From: Hyaloraphidium curvatum
Taxonomy: Eukaryota; Monoblepharomycota; Hyaloraphidiomycetes; Hyaloraphidiales; Hyaloraphidiaceae
Assembly: GCA_025558095.1 (NCBI GenBank)
Contig: JAIVFI010000014.1
Location: 620,001-684,000 of the forward strand
DNA length: 64,000 bases
Reading direction: 5' to 3'
A model generated the notes under the pieces. The model was not told where the DNA came from. It made no database searches and saw only the letters and a program-made list of their open reading frames with translations. This document shows positions 11,682 through 20,515 of the stretch, piece by piece. The translations under genes and the position numbers were made by a program. Position 1 is the first letter of the stretch, and each line of letters opens with the position of its first letter.

Positions 11682-13001
11682 TCATCTTTCGGCTGCGGCC
11701 CCTGGCCCCACCCTGGCCCGGGGAGCAGAAAGCGGCCTGCACGGCTCCCCCGGCAGCCCCCAATCGTCCTGGACCACGATCATCGTCCCGTGGGAATCCT
11801 CGCAGTCGGTCCGGTTCCGGAATACCACCAGGTCGTTGTAGTGGTTGATCCTGGCTCGCCTTCCGTCGGCGCGGATCGTCCTGGGCCTGCGGCCCGCGGA
11901 CGCGCGGAGGGCGAGCAAACGGTGCACGTCGGGCGAGGCCGCGGTCGAGGTGCGGAAGAAGGCCTTGGGGGTCTTCCTGCAGAGCTCGGGGAAACGCGTA
12001 GTGGGCAGCCCCTTACCCTTGTGGGGCTCCGGGGTGGTGAAGAAGGCGCGATCCAGGAGGATCGCGTCTGGCCGCGCGGGGTCGTTGAGGATGCCGGCGA
12101 GCGGCTCGTCGCCGCCGCGGCAGACGACGTACTCGTCCGGGTCAATGTGCAGCGCCCAGTCTGCCAATTCGCGGGCCACGGCAATGCAGTGGTGCAACGC
12201 GGCCGTTTGCTGGATGGCTCCCCGGGTCGCGGGTACGGGCATGCCGTGCCAGTGGGGAAAGTAGCGCAAGTCGCGGCCAGCTGCGCGCAGGGCGGCGGCC
12301 GTGGGAGCGAACGAGCCATCGACGTCGTACAGGACGCCGGCGTCGGCGGCGCGGTTGGCAAAGTGGTGTTCGAGCCAAAGCCGCGTGGCGTCGGGCAAGT
12401 GAGCCTCGAGCACCGAGCGATTGCGGAGGCCCTGTGAGCACAAGACCACCCTGCCCGCCGCGGCCGAGGCGTCGATGGCCACGACGTCCAGATCGAAGGC
12501 GGCGCGAAAACCGGCGTCGTCCGCGACTTCCACGTCCAACGAACGCCCGACCATGCCGCGTAGACGATCCAGGCCGGCCGCCGTCAGTGGGCACAAGAGG
12601 CGCGCCAGATCGCGATATTGCAACGGGAGGGATATTGCGGTACCCGAGCCCACGGCGCCTTTGGGGCCGAGCACAAAACTCGGCGGGAAGACGAACGCGT
12701 CCGATAGCGCGATGTTGCTGTTGCCGAGCCGGGGCTCGCCTTTGGTGAGGAAGAAGGCGAGCTCGAGGAACGCGGCGGCGTCTCCCTCGCGGTGGGACGC
12801 GTCCCAGTCGGGCGATGCCACGTCCAGCGACGCGGCGACGAGCGTCCACCCCGCACCGTGCACGGGGGCCCAGTTCCGCGTCCGCACGGCCAGTGTCCCG
12901 TCCGCCGGCGGGCCTGGCGCGCCCGGACCCGAAAGGAGAAACAGCGCCGGCAGCGCGAGCGCGGGTAGCGTCGCCCATGCGAGCACCGCACGGTGCTGCA
13001 T
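11682..13001 (-). CDS. GT92-like (DUF23-type) glycosyltransferase, copy 1
   Basis: Single exon, 439 residues, ATG 13001-12999 and stop 11682-11684. An N-terminal signal anchor (LAWATLPALALPALFLL) suggests a type II Golgi protein. A tandem of family blocks follows: RTRNWAPVHGAGWTLVAASLDV, RNRSVLEAHLPDATRLWLEHH, VLYDVDGSFAPTAAAL, YFPHWHGMPVP, QQTAALHHCIAVAR and ALHIDPDEYVVC near residue 285. The H-x2-N order (EHH...D-G-S...HHC...DxDEY) is that of GT92 proteins, where DxDE coordinates the nucleotide sugar. The C-terminal block INHYNDLVVFRNRTDC is conserved in all copies here. Acceptor and donor cannot be read from sequence. It is convergent with the epimerase gene, 150 bp apart. Confidence 0.8.
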   Translation of the reverse strand: MQHRAVLAWATLPALALPALFLLSGPGAPGPPADGTLAVRTRNWAPVHGAGWTLVAASLDVASPDWDASHREGDAAAFLELAFFLTKGEPRLGNSNIALSDAFVFPPSFVLGPKGAVGSGTAISLPLQYRDLARLLCPLTAAGLDRLRGMVGRSLDVEVADDAGFRAAFDLDVVAIDASAAAGRVVLCSQGLRNRSVLEAHLPDATRLWLEHHFANRAADAGVLYDVDGSFAPTAAALRAAGRDLRYFPHWHGMPVPATRGAIQQTAALHHCIAVARELADWALHIDPDEYVVCRGGDEPLAGILNDPARPDAILLDRAFFTTPEPHKGKGLPTTRFPELCRKTPKAFFRTSTAASPDVHRLLALRASAGRRPRTIRADGRRARINHYNDLVVFRNRTDCEDSHGTMIVVQDDWGLPGEPCRPLSAPRARVGPGAAAER

Positions 13002-13097
13002 CGGGGGCGCCGTCACCGCGTGAGAGGAGCGGTGGGGGCGCTCGGCGGGGGTTTTCTTGGATTCTAATGAGGATCTACGCCGCGCGCGCTAGCGACC

Positions 13098-13814
13098 CCA
13101 CCTCGCCGCGCCCGTGATCGGGGAGCCGACTTCCTGCACGCCTTCACGTGCCCGATAATGGGCAAGGTTGCGCGGCACAACGCGCTTGAATCTGCGTTGG
13201 CGGATGAGCTCAAGGACAAGCTCGCCTCCCGTGGCGTGGTCGTCGACCGTCGTCATCGTGGTTACCTCGAGAATGGGTTCGTGCCCAAAGACACCACACT
13301 TGCACGAGCCCTGGACATCGGGAAAACCTCGACCGACATCGTCATCCGCCGCGTGGGCGCTCGTTCTGACCTCGTCGACGTCACCGTTGTTACCCCCAGC
13401 GTCACGGCCTCGCGCTCGACGGACTCCGGCAACGAGACCTCGCTCCTGCGCCGCGCTGTTCAGAAGAAGGCGACGGCCCTTGCCAACCAGTTCTACGTTC
13501 CCGATCCCCCCGTGCACAACCTCGTTTGGTTTGCGGTCTCGACCTTCGGCCGCCTGCACGACGCGGCGGACGAACAGCTCCGTGTTTGGTCTCGAGAGAT
13601 CTCTCCCCCGCGCACCAAATCCGACGGCAAAGACTGGGATGTCGATGGTTTCATGGCCCGCCAGACCGGCCGTCTGCGCGCCGTTGTTCAGCGGGGGCGC
13701 GTACTGGGTTGCCAACAGCTTATGAACAGGTTCAAGGAAGCCTGTACCCGGCAGCTCGGCGGACATCTAACCCCTCCCCTCTTCCCCGAATTCAATGTAT
13801 ATGGCGTGACGTGA
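13098..13814 (+). mobile_element. Non-LTR retrotransposon remnant (C-terminal part of the reverse-transcriptase polyprotein)
   Basis: The frame ending at 13814 encodes HAFTCPIMGKVARHNALESA at its start and DIVIRRVGARSDLVDVTVV about 60 residues later. This pattern (H...C-P...RHNAL, then DxxxR...DVTV) is typical of the region downstream of the reverse transcriptase in many LINE-like polyproteins. No reverse transcriptase or endonuclease frame lies upstream: the fragment begins abruptly only 100 bp after the start of GT92 copy 1 on the other strand. It is therefore 5'-truncated, as LINE copies often are. The frame is open for over 200 codons, so the insertion may be fairly recent. Codon GC is lower than in neighbouring genes. 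Confidence 0.6.
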
Positions 13815-15179
13815 TGTATCGGGGTTGGGGGGCGCTCAGCGCCTGTGATAGAGATCTGATCGGGAGAGCGCAGGGTCCCCCCCACCGGCCTGGGACCCTC
13901 GCCTCTCCCGCCCACCAGGCCGGTGTGCTCAACACTTCTCTGCGCACGTGCTCAATAACTGCTCGCCTCGCTAATGTTCCTCCTGCTCTATGCGCTACTA
14001 CTACATGTGCTCAATCTTTCGTGCGCCGCCTAGAGGTCCCGCCGCGCTCACTCGATGGTCCACGCTCGTCCGACCTGTTGCTCTTCCTAGCCTTGCGCCA
14101 CGCTCTTCCGCGCATCCACACTCTCCGCCCGTCGGCTCCACTCCACTCGTCTGCCATCATCTACTATGCTTGCTCCAGACCGCTATTCTCTCCCCCGGTG
14201 ACGCTGACCGCCGCGTAACCAACGCCTCACGGTCCCGCGGTCCCAGTTTCCCCGAGACCCCTTGCCGCATGCACGTCAGGACCGCAATCTATCCCGAAAA
14301 GGCTATGCTCGACGTTATTTTTAGGCTTTGATCGATCTCGGGCATTTGCCCCGGACGCCGCGTCAGCCGATCGCGGCCGCTCCCTCCCGCTCGCCGACCC
14401 ACACGCAAATCCCTCCCGCCCTACAGCCCGCCAGCGCCGGCCCGCTCGCCGCCTTCAAGAACACGCCCGCGAGACCCGACCTCCAGGCCGCAGCGGCCCC
14501 GCCGACCCCCAACGCCCGTCAACAACCCCACTCACCTGTTTCCTCCTTTCCACTCCTTCCTCGTCGCCCTTCACCAACGCCGCGCCAACCATGAACAACG
14601 GCAACGCTCAACAGGTTAGTACCCTCTCGCGTGGTCCGGGTCTGGGGTCTTGGTCTACGGGGTCACCGCCACCGAGGTCGGGCTGCCGAGGCGCGCCGGT
14701 ACGTTCCCCTGCTCCTGGGAGTTTGCGGATCTCCCCCTAGTCGACGCCGGGATAACGGCGTGGCACCGTCTGCTGTTGGGGCGGACTGTTTCAGCCCGCG
14801 CAGATCGGTTGGCGCACTGCAGGATCTACAATCCGCAATCCGCGCGCAATTAGAAACCGCCCCTACGCCCCAAGAATAAACCCCTCATTGACATTCAAAC
14901 CAAAGGCGACCGGCGTTTTCTTGGACCTTGGAATCTCATCGGGTCCCGAAGAGCAGGCCGGGACTCCTCGATCGTCAAAAAATGGCAGGGCGACTAGATA
15001 AGCCACTTGGGACCGTCGAGGGGTTCCATCAGTGCGGCATCCTGGAGCTGGAAAGTCGGAATGCCACCGCTCGTTTCATCTGGAGCTCGAGCTAGTGACC
15101 ATGAGAGGAGAGATATGCATCATGGAAAAGAGCCGAGACGACTCTCCAGGCATGTATTAGAGGTGTAGTTCATCCGCGC
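13815..15179. other. 1.4-kb gap: retroelement 3' flank and unresolved sequence
   Basis: No gene could be supported. Points visible: a GC-rich hairpin-like stretch at 13868-13925 (CCCACCGGCCTGGGACC... and CCCACCAGGCCGGTG), an AT-richer tract at 13925-14340 with no domain, and at 14592 an ATG with good context followed by eight codons and a GTTAGT donor, which looks like a short first exon but has no recognisable continuation. From about 15003 to 15179 the sequence is the 3' flank repeat of the GT92 copies. Confidence 0.45.
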
Positions 15180-15180
15180 G
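15003..15180. repeat. GT92 3'-flank repeat, copy 1 (matches 18170-18345, partly 16150-16230)
   Basis: Shared blocks include GGGTTCCA(T/C)CAGTGC, TCCTGGAGCTGGA, CGGAATGCCA, ATCTGGAGCTC and ATGAGAGGAG in the same order and spacing. It lies immediately 3' of a minus-strand GT92 copy in each case, so it belongs to the duplicated unit and not to a separate transposon. Divergence is clearly higher than in the 5' flank copies. Confidence 0.75.
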
Positions 15181-15897
15181 TCCTCTCCGCTATCTCACCT
15201 GCCCTGCAGGGAGCCCAAAGCGATCTGCACGGCTTGCCAGGCAGCCCCCACTCGTCCGGGACGAGGTTCATCTTCCCGCCGGAAGCCACGCAGTCAGTTC
15301 GGTTCCGGAACCCCGACAGGTCGTTGTAGTGGTTGATCCTCGCCCGCGTGGCGTCGGCGCGGATCGTCCTGGGCCTGCGGCCCGCGGACTCGCGGAGGGC
15401 GAGCAGACGGTGCACGTCGGGCGAAGCCGCGGTCGAGGTCCGGAAGATGGCCTTGGGGATCTTCGAGGAGAGCTCGGGGTAGCGCGTGGTGGGCAGCCCC
15501 GGACCCTCGTGGGGCTGGCTCCTGGGTGGTGAAGAAGGCGCGATCCAGCAGGATCGCGTCCGGCCGCGCGGGGTCGTCGAGGATGCCGGCCAGCGGCTCG
15601 TCACCGCCGCGGCAGACGACGTACTCGTCCGGATCGATGTGGAGCGCCCAGTCGGCGCGCTCGCGGGCGAGGGCGAGGCAGTGGTGCAGCGCGGGGACTT
15701 GCTGCTTCGTGCGCGGGGGTTCGGGGACGGGCATGCCGTGCCACCGCGGGAAGTAGGTCACGTCGTGGCCGGCGGAGATGAGGGCGGCTGCAGGCGGGGG
15801 CGCCAGCCCCGCTCGCGAAAGGAGCCACAGGCACAGTCCCGGCAGCGCAAGAGCGGTAGAACCGCGTATGCCAGCGACGTACGGCAGCGCATCGGTT
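15180..15897 (-). pseudogene. GT92-like copy 2, pseudogene with internal deletion and frameshift
   Basis: Read from the right, the ATG region (15897-15895) and a signal-anchor segment similar to copy 3 are present, but the frame already shifts within it. After about 35 codons the sequence jumps to YFPRWHGMPVPEP, so roughly 220 codons covering the start of the catalytic domain are missing. The DxDE block ALHIDPDEYVVC survives. Near 15520 a second frame change separates FFTTQEP from HEGPGLPTTRYPELSSK. The end reads NRTDC and continues in frame to a TAG at 15180. The copy is closest to copy 3 and shares its 5' flank. It cannot make an active transferase. Confidence 0.85.
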
Positions 15898-15975
15898 CCA
15901 CCGCGACTCGTAGACGCCAGTCAGCCGTTGGTGTGAGCAATGGGACGCCGTTTTTTTCAGATCCTTCTCGGAGGA
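15898..15975 (-). repeat. Duplicated 5' flank of GT92 copies 2 and 3 (pair with 17668-17750)
   Basis: The block next to the copy-2 start is nearly identical to that upstream of copy 3, including CCAGTCAGCCGTTGGTGTGAG, a T7-8 run and CAGATCCTT(C/T)TCGGA. Identity looks well above 90 percent by eye. The duplication therefore carried promoter and coding sequence together and is recent compared with the age of copies 1 and 4. Confidence 0.85.
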
Positions 15976-16368
15976 GCTAGCCATCCAGCTATCGCAGATC
16001 GTCGCGTCCCGTTCGCCGAGAGAGACCTGGGGATCCTGCAAGCCCCGTCGCTTGCCGTTTGCCCGTTGCAATGAATTCCGGGCCGTCACATCAATGTCCT
16101 GTCTCTTGGATCTGTTCCGATCCGTTCGTCATTCTGGACCGGTTCTGCGACAGGTGCAGATGAGTTTTGCGGCTTAATTCGTCTGGAGCTCAAGCTCGTG
16201 ACGATGGGAAAGAACACACAAAGGAATCGATCGAAAGTAAGGAATAAACGCCACTTGCGAGGTGCATGGGCAAGTTTGGAAGATCGCGCTTTCAAGTGCG
16301 CAAGGCCACGGGAGCTAATCGACCCATTCCCGACCATGCGCACGCACGCCACGCATCCGATACCCCGC

Positions 16369-17667
16369 TCAACCGCCCGCGCCCTCCCTCCCGCGTCGAT
16401 CCCGCGGCGGCCTGCACCGCTCCCCCGGCGGCCCCCAATCATCGACCACCAACGGCTTCCCCGTGTCCACACAGTCCGTCCTATTCCGCTGCCTGACCAT
16501 GCTCATGTAGTGGTTGATCCTCGCGGCGTTGGGGTCGGCGCGGACCGCGTACGGGGTGTGGCGGGAGGTGGATGCGCGGAGGCCGCGTAGACGGTGCACG
16601 TCCGGGGCGGACGAGGTGCGGGTGCGAAAGTAGGCTTTGGGTGCTTTCCAGCATAGGTCGGGGAAGCGCGCCGACACTGGGGAGGGGCCGCCGAGGTGCG
16701 TGAACAGTGCGCGGTCGAGGACCACCTCGTCCGGTTCATCGGGGGCGTCCAGGTAACCAGCGAGGGGGAACCCGGAGCGGCATACGACGTACTCGTCGGG
16801 GTCAATGTGCAGGGCCCATTCGGCCGATTCCCGCGCCACGGCGAGGCAGTGGTGCAACGCCGCCGTTTGCTGGGTCGTGTCGCGGGGAGACGAGACGGGC
16901 ATGCCGTGCCAGCGGGGAAAGTAGCGGACATCGCGGCCGGCGGCGACGAGTGCGGCAGCTGTCGGTGCGAACGAGCCGTCGACGTCGTACATTACAGCGG
17001 CGTCGGCGGCGCCGTTGGAGAAGTGATGCTCGAGCCAGAAGCGGGTGGCGTCGGGTATGTGGTTCTCAAGCGCGGAGCGGTTCCAAAGGGCCTGCGTACA
17101 GATCACGACCTTGCCGGCGCCGGCAGAGGGGTCGAGTGCGACGACGTCGAGCTCGAAAGCCGCCCGGAACCCGGCGCCGTCCGCGATTTCCACCGCCAGC
17201 GAGCGTCCCACAAAGCCCCGCAGCGAATGCAGATTGGCAGCCGTCAGCGGGCACAGCAACCGCGCCAGGTCGCGCGTGTGCGGCTGGACGGCGACCGCCG
17301 TACCCGCGCCCAGGGCCCCCTTTTCGCCCAGCGCGAATTTCGGCGCGGTCGAGAACGCGTCCGAAATGAGGATCACTTTCTGGCTAAGCCGGGGTTCGCC
17401 CGCGACGAGGAAAAACGCGAGCTCCACGAACACCGCCGCGCTCCCCGGCCGCCCCGTCGCGCTCCCGCCTGGCGACAGCACGTCCAGCGATGCGGCGACG
17501 AGTGTCCACCCCGCACCGTGCACGGGGGCCCAGTTTCGGGTCCGCACGCCGAGCACCGCGCCTGCCGGCGGCAGCGGCGGGCCCGGACCCGAAAGGAGCC
17601 AGAGATACAGCGCTGGCAGCGCGAGCGCGGGCAGAACCGCGTACGCCAGCAATGTACGTCGGCGCAT
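16369..17667 (-). CDS. GT92-like glycosyltransferase, copy 3
   Basis: Single exon, 432 residues from the ATG at 17667-17665. It has the signal anchor AYAVLPALALPALYLWLL, the RTRNWAPVHGAGWTLVAASL block, RNRSALENHIPDATRFWLEHH, MYDVDGSFAPTAAAL, YFPRWHGMPV, QQTAALHHCLAVARE and ALHIDPDEYVVC near residue 289, then INHYMSMVRQRNRTDC. All catalytic blocks are intact, so it should be active. The frame stays open for 165 codons upstream of this ATG to 18162; that extension has no match in the other copies and would bury the signal anchor, so I did not use it. Likely a Golgi transferase; sugar specificity unknown. Confidence 0.8.
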   Translation of the reverse strand: MRRRTLLAYAVLPALALPALYLWLLSGPGPPLPPAGAVLGVRTRNWAPVHGAGWTLVAASLDVLSPGGSATGRPGSAAVFVELAFFLVAGEPRLSQKVILISDAFSTAPKFALGEKGALGAGTAVAVQPHTRDLARLLCPLTAANLHSLRGFVGRSLAVEIADGAGFRAAFELDVVALDPSAGAGKVVICTQALWNRSALENHIPDATRFWLEHHFSNGAADAAVMYDVDGSFAPTAAALVAAGRDVRYFPRWHGMPVSSPRDTTQQTAALHHCLAVARESAEWALHIDPDEYVVCRSGFPLAGYLDAPDEPDEVVLDRALFTHLGGPSPVSARFPDLCWKAPKAYFRTRTSSAPDVHRLRGLRASTSRHTPYAVRADPNAARINHYMSMVRQRNRTDCVDTGKPLVVDDWGPPGERCRPPRDRRGREGAGG

Positions 17668-18300
17668 CGGTTCCGCCGCGACTCGTGGACGCCAGTCAGC
17701 CGTTGGTGTGAGCAATGGGACGCCCTTTTTTTCAGATCCTTTTCGGAGTGCGAGTCCGACACACATTGCACACAGCCGGTGGTCCCCATACCCGTAACCC
17801 AGGCATGTAGAGAGGCGCGATATCGCCGACGCCCGTGCAGGATCAAACCGAGCCCGCTCACCGTACTGCTGCCGCCATGCCCGTGCCGCCTGCCAGCCGT
17901 GAATGATGCTCACCTGAAAGAAGTCCGGAGGGGGGCCGTCGGGGTTAGAGTTGCCGGGGTGGCTGTAGTAGCCGTTGTAGGGGTACAAAAGGGCAGTAAA
18001 CGTCAGGAAATCGCAGCTGGCAGGCGGATCTTGGCGGCACGCGGCAGCGAGGCGACAGACGGCGGCGGCGGTGACGGTGGCAGATTGGGTCCTGAAACCA
18101 GGCGGGGACACAGTTAGTTCGATCGCCCAAAAACCTGGTAGAGCGAGTAGATCAGTTTGCATCTTGAAGTGAGCTCTGGACCGTCACGGGTTCCACCAGT
18201 GCACCGTCCTGGAGCTGGACACTCGGAATGCCATCGCTAGTATCATCTGGAGCTCAAGTTAGAGACGATGAGAGGAGGGACGCATCACTCAAAAGAGCGA
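17668..18300. other. Gap with duplicated 5' flank and unexplained open frame
   Basis: 17668-17750 is the 5' flank shared with GT92 copy 2. Between 17750 and 18162 the minus strand stays open in the frame of copy 3 and reads a segment with YPYNGYYSHPGNSNPDGPPP and a cysteine-containing helix, which does not look like a random shadow frame but matches nothing I know. It could be a remnant of another gene. From 18170 the GT92 3'-flank repeat begins. Confidence 0.4.
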
Positions 18301-18345
18301 GATGATTAGATGTGGATTATCGTTTATCCATCATCCGCAGCGTCC
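18170..18345. repeat. GT92 3'-flank repeat, copy 2
   Basis: Same ordered blocks as at 15003-15180 (GGGTTCCACCAGTGC, TCCTGGAGCTGGA, CATCTGGAGCTC, GATGAGAGGAG). It is followed directly by the tail end of a broken GT92 copy, as expected if a whole gene unit was duplicated and then mostly lost. Confidence 0.75.
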
Positions 18346-18613
18346 GCTACCTCGCCCGCCCCAGCCCGAGGACCCCGAAGCAGCCTGCACGCCTCCCCGG
18401 GCGGGGCCCACTCGTCCCGCACCACGATCATCTTCCCATGGGAATCATCGCAGTCGGTCCGGTTCCGGAACCCGCCAGGTCGCTGTAGTGGTTGATCCTC
18501 GCCCGCGTGCCGTCGGCGCGGATCGTCCTGGGCCTGCGCCCCGCGCACGCGCGGAGGGCGATCAAAAGGTGCACGTCGGGCGGGGAAACTCGAGGCGGCC
18601 CGCACTTCGGCAC
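18324..18613 (-). pseudogene. GT92-like copy fragment (C-terminal third, frameshifted)
   Basis: On the minus strand the fragment reads PDVHLLIALRACAGRRPRTI and RARINHYSDLA in one frame, then GFRNRTDCDDSHGKMIVV and DEWAPPGEACR in another, to a stop near 18324. Both parts align with the last 90 residues of copy 1. Nothing of the catalytic DxDE block remains upstream, so this is a truncated copy with one frameshift near 18475. Confidence 0.85.
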
Positions 18614-18625
18614 CCACTAATCGAC

Positions 18626-18672
18626 CATGGCCAGCTTACCCGCATGGACGCAGTCCTTCCTGTTCCGGGGCT
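18626..18672 (-). pseudogene. Second, shorter GT92-like C-terminal fragment
   Basis: On the minus strand this reads RNRKDCVHAGKLAMVD followed by a stop codon, aligned with the RNRTDC...G-K-VVDDW block of copy 3. It sits directly before the truncated fragment at 18324-18613. It is a separate relic because the same C-terminal block then occurs twice within 200 bp. Confidence 0.6.
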
Positions 18673-18691
18673 TTGGATGCAGCGACGGTCC

Positions 18692-20446
18692 TCATTCGGG
18701 CACCACGAGCCGCCGCAACCCCGCCGCCGCCGCCGGCACGTCCCTCATCAACCCCCCCACGCCCTCCCTGGCCTTGGCGTCCAGCGATCCCCATCCGCAG
18801 CCCGCGCCGCCCTGCAGGTATGCCTCCGACCCCGGGCCGGCGGGGAGCCGGGGGAGCTTATCCGGGAGCGCGATCGCGGCGCCGGCGGGGACGTCCCGCT
18901 CCGCGTAGGCGATCCGGACGGCGACCGCGCCCCCGCAGGCGCGCCATTCGGCGACGCGGAGGCCGGGAGGGATGGCGGAGCCGCGGAGGGAGGAGTCGGC
19001 GAGCAGGCGCGGGAACAACGTGTGCGAGGCGGGGAGGAAGCCGGGGGGGGGGAAGAAGGCCGCGGAGCCGGCGGGCATCGCCGTGCGGAGGCGGGAAGGA
19101 TCGGCGGTGGGGAGCACGGTCGAGTTGAGGAGGTTGCATTGCTCGAGTAAGGCTGCTGCGGGGGAGGCGAGGAAGGCCTCGACCGAGGGCACGGCCAAAT
19201 GCACGGTGAAGAGGGGGTAGTGCAGCGCGAGCGCGAGCACGGTCGCAAGCGTGGCGTCGGCATCCTTCCTGTCCAGCGAAGCCATGCGCACGATAAAGTG
19301 CAGCCGCAGGCCCGCTGCCCATCGCGCAAATGTGGACGGCCAGGCCGCGCGGAGATGCCACGCGCGGGCGGCGACGGGGTTGGCGAGGGTCCAGATGCCG
19401 CGGTCGGAGGCGTCCAGCGCCGCGCCGACCACGCGGAGCACCTCACCCGGATCGGCGAAATCCGCGCGGTATTCTCTGGGCACCGGAATGTCCTCGTCGA
19501 AGCTCACCCCCGGCACCTTTGCGTTGGGCACGACGGGAACGGCGCCCAGCATCGCGGCCTCCATCGGCCCGCGCTCGAAACCGGGGAACCCGGCGTCGAG
19601 GTACACCTTGGCGCGGGAGTAGAGGCACGCGATCTCGGTGATGTTGAGGCGGCGGCCCTTGCCGGCGTCCTTGAGGGTGACCACCTCCACCGCGGGCGTG
19701 CGCAGCGCCTTTATGGGCTCGCGGATGCGCGAGTCGAAATCGGGGAGGCTCACCGTGTCGGAATCGACGACCACCAGGTCCTTCTTCTCCGGGCACCCGC
19801 GGCCGCCGCACCCCGGCAGGGGCTTACCCGCGCGGCACCGCTCTGCGAACGCGTAGAACCGCGGCTGCATCGGCCGCGTCAGCCCCCCGGGCAACACCAC
19901 AGACAGCTGCTCGTTCATCCTCCGCGTGAGCGGGACGAGGGTCGCCCAGCCGCGCGCCGCGTCCGCGATCTTTTGGGGCGCGACGGGCAGCCCGAGCACG
20001 GCGACCAGCACGCGCACCCCCCGCGCAGCAAAGCCCAGCAGCTCCGCGCGATTGGCGGGCTGCTTGTGTATGTGCTCGGCGACCACGATCACGTCCCCGG
20101 GCGCCAGCAGCGGCGGGGGCCACGCGTCCAGCGGCCGCATGCCGGGGAAGTCCGCGCCGTAGCCGGCGACGTTGCAGCCCGACATCAGCGACGCATAGCC
20201 GGCGGCCAGGAGGGCGGCGTGCCACGCGTGCAGCGAGGCGGGGCCGCCGGTGGTCAGGTTGGCGGGGTAGCGGACGTACACCGTCGCGTTCCAGGGCGGC
20301 AGGGGGGGCAACGCGTCGGCGGGCACGCCGGACCCCGCCCCGCCCCCGTGCCCCGGCCAGGGGGGCCAGCCGAACGCATAGGCCGCGCCGGCAAGCAGCA
20401 GGACGGCGACGAAAGGCCGCCGGACCGCTCGGCGCCGCGGCACCAT
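18692..20446 (-). CDS. Unclassified GT-B-like glycosyltransferase, paralogue of 24222-26057
   Basis: Single exon, 584 residues. A basic N-terminus and hydrophobic anchor (FVAVLLLAGAAYAFGW) indicate a type II or secreted protein. The first half has VYVRYPANLTTGGPASLHAW, a donor-less Rossmann-like start, and GDVIVVAEHIH. The second half has KKDLVVVDSD and the segment VYLDAGFPGFERGPMEAAML followed by GAVPVVP, which looks like the E-x7-E-type nucleotide-sugar site of GT-B enzymes. The whole pattern recurs in the paralogue on the other strand. The last 200 residues are Ala/Pro-rich and less conserved. I assign glycosyltransferase by fold-like motifs only; no CAZy family can be named. Divergent from the next gene with 69 bp between ATGs. 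Confidence 0.7.
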   Translation of the reverse strand: MVPRRRAVRRPFVAVLLLAGAAYAFGWPPWPGHGGGAGSGVPADALPPLPPWNATVYVRYPANLTTGGPASLHAWHAALLAAGYASLMSGCNVAGYGADFPGMRPLDAWPPPLLAPGDVIVVAEHIHKQPANRAELLGFAARGVRVLVAVLGLPVAPQKIADAARGWATLVPLTRRMNEQLSVVLPGGLTRPMQPRFYAFAERCRAGKPLPGCGGRGCPEKKDLVVVDSDTVSLPDFDSRIREPIKALRTPAVEVVTLKDAGKGRRLNITEIACLYSRAKVYLDAGFPGFERGPMEAAMLGAVPVVPNAKVPGVSFDEDIPVPREYRADFADPGEVLRVVGAALDASDRGIWTLANPVAARAWHLRAAWPSTFARWAAGLRLHFIVRMASLDRKDADATLATVLALALHYPLFTVHLAVPSVEAFLASPAAALLEQCNLLNSTVLPTADPSRLRTAMPAGSAAFFPPPGFLPASHTLFPRLLADSSLRGSAIPPGLRVAEWRACGGAVAVRIAYAERDVPAGAAIALPDKLPRLPAGPGSEAYLQGGAGCGWGSLDAKAREGVGGLMRDVPAAAAGLRRLVVPE

Positions 20447-20515
20447 CCGGCTGGCTTATCACCACGGTCAACAAATCCCTTGTTGTCCCCAAGTTGACCC
20501 GCCGTCCTTGCGAGC

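Noticed and set aside
13868-13925. GC-rich hairpin as a tRNA or structured RNA
   Set aside because: No cloverleaf with A and B box consensus could be drawn, and the arms are only partly complementary. It is more likely the retroelement 3' region.
14592-14621. Possible first exon with ATG, eight codons and GTTAGT donor
   Set aside because: Start context and donor look good, but no continuation with any recognisable protein could be found downstream before the GT92 pseudogene.
16369-18162. 597-residue version of GT92 copy 3
   Set aside because: Using the far upstream start would leave the signal anchor internal, and the other GT92 copies all start just before the anchor.
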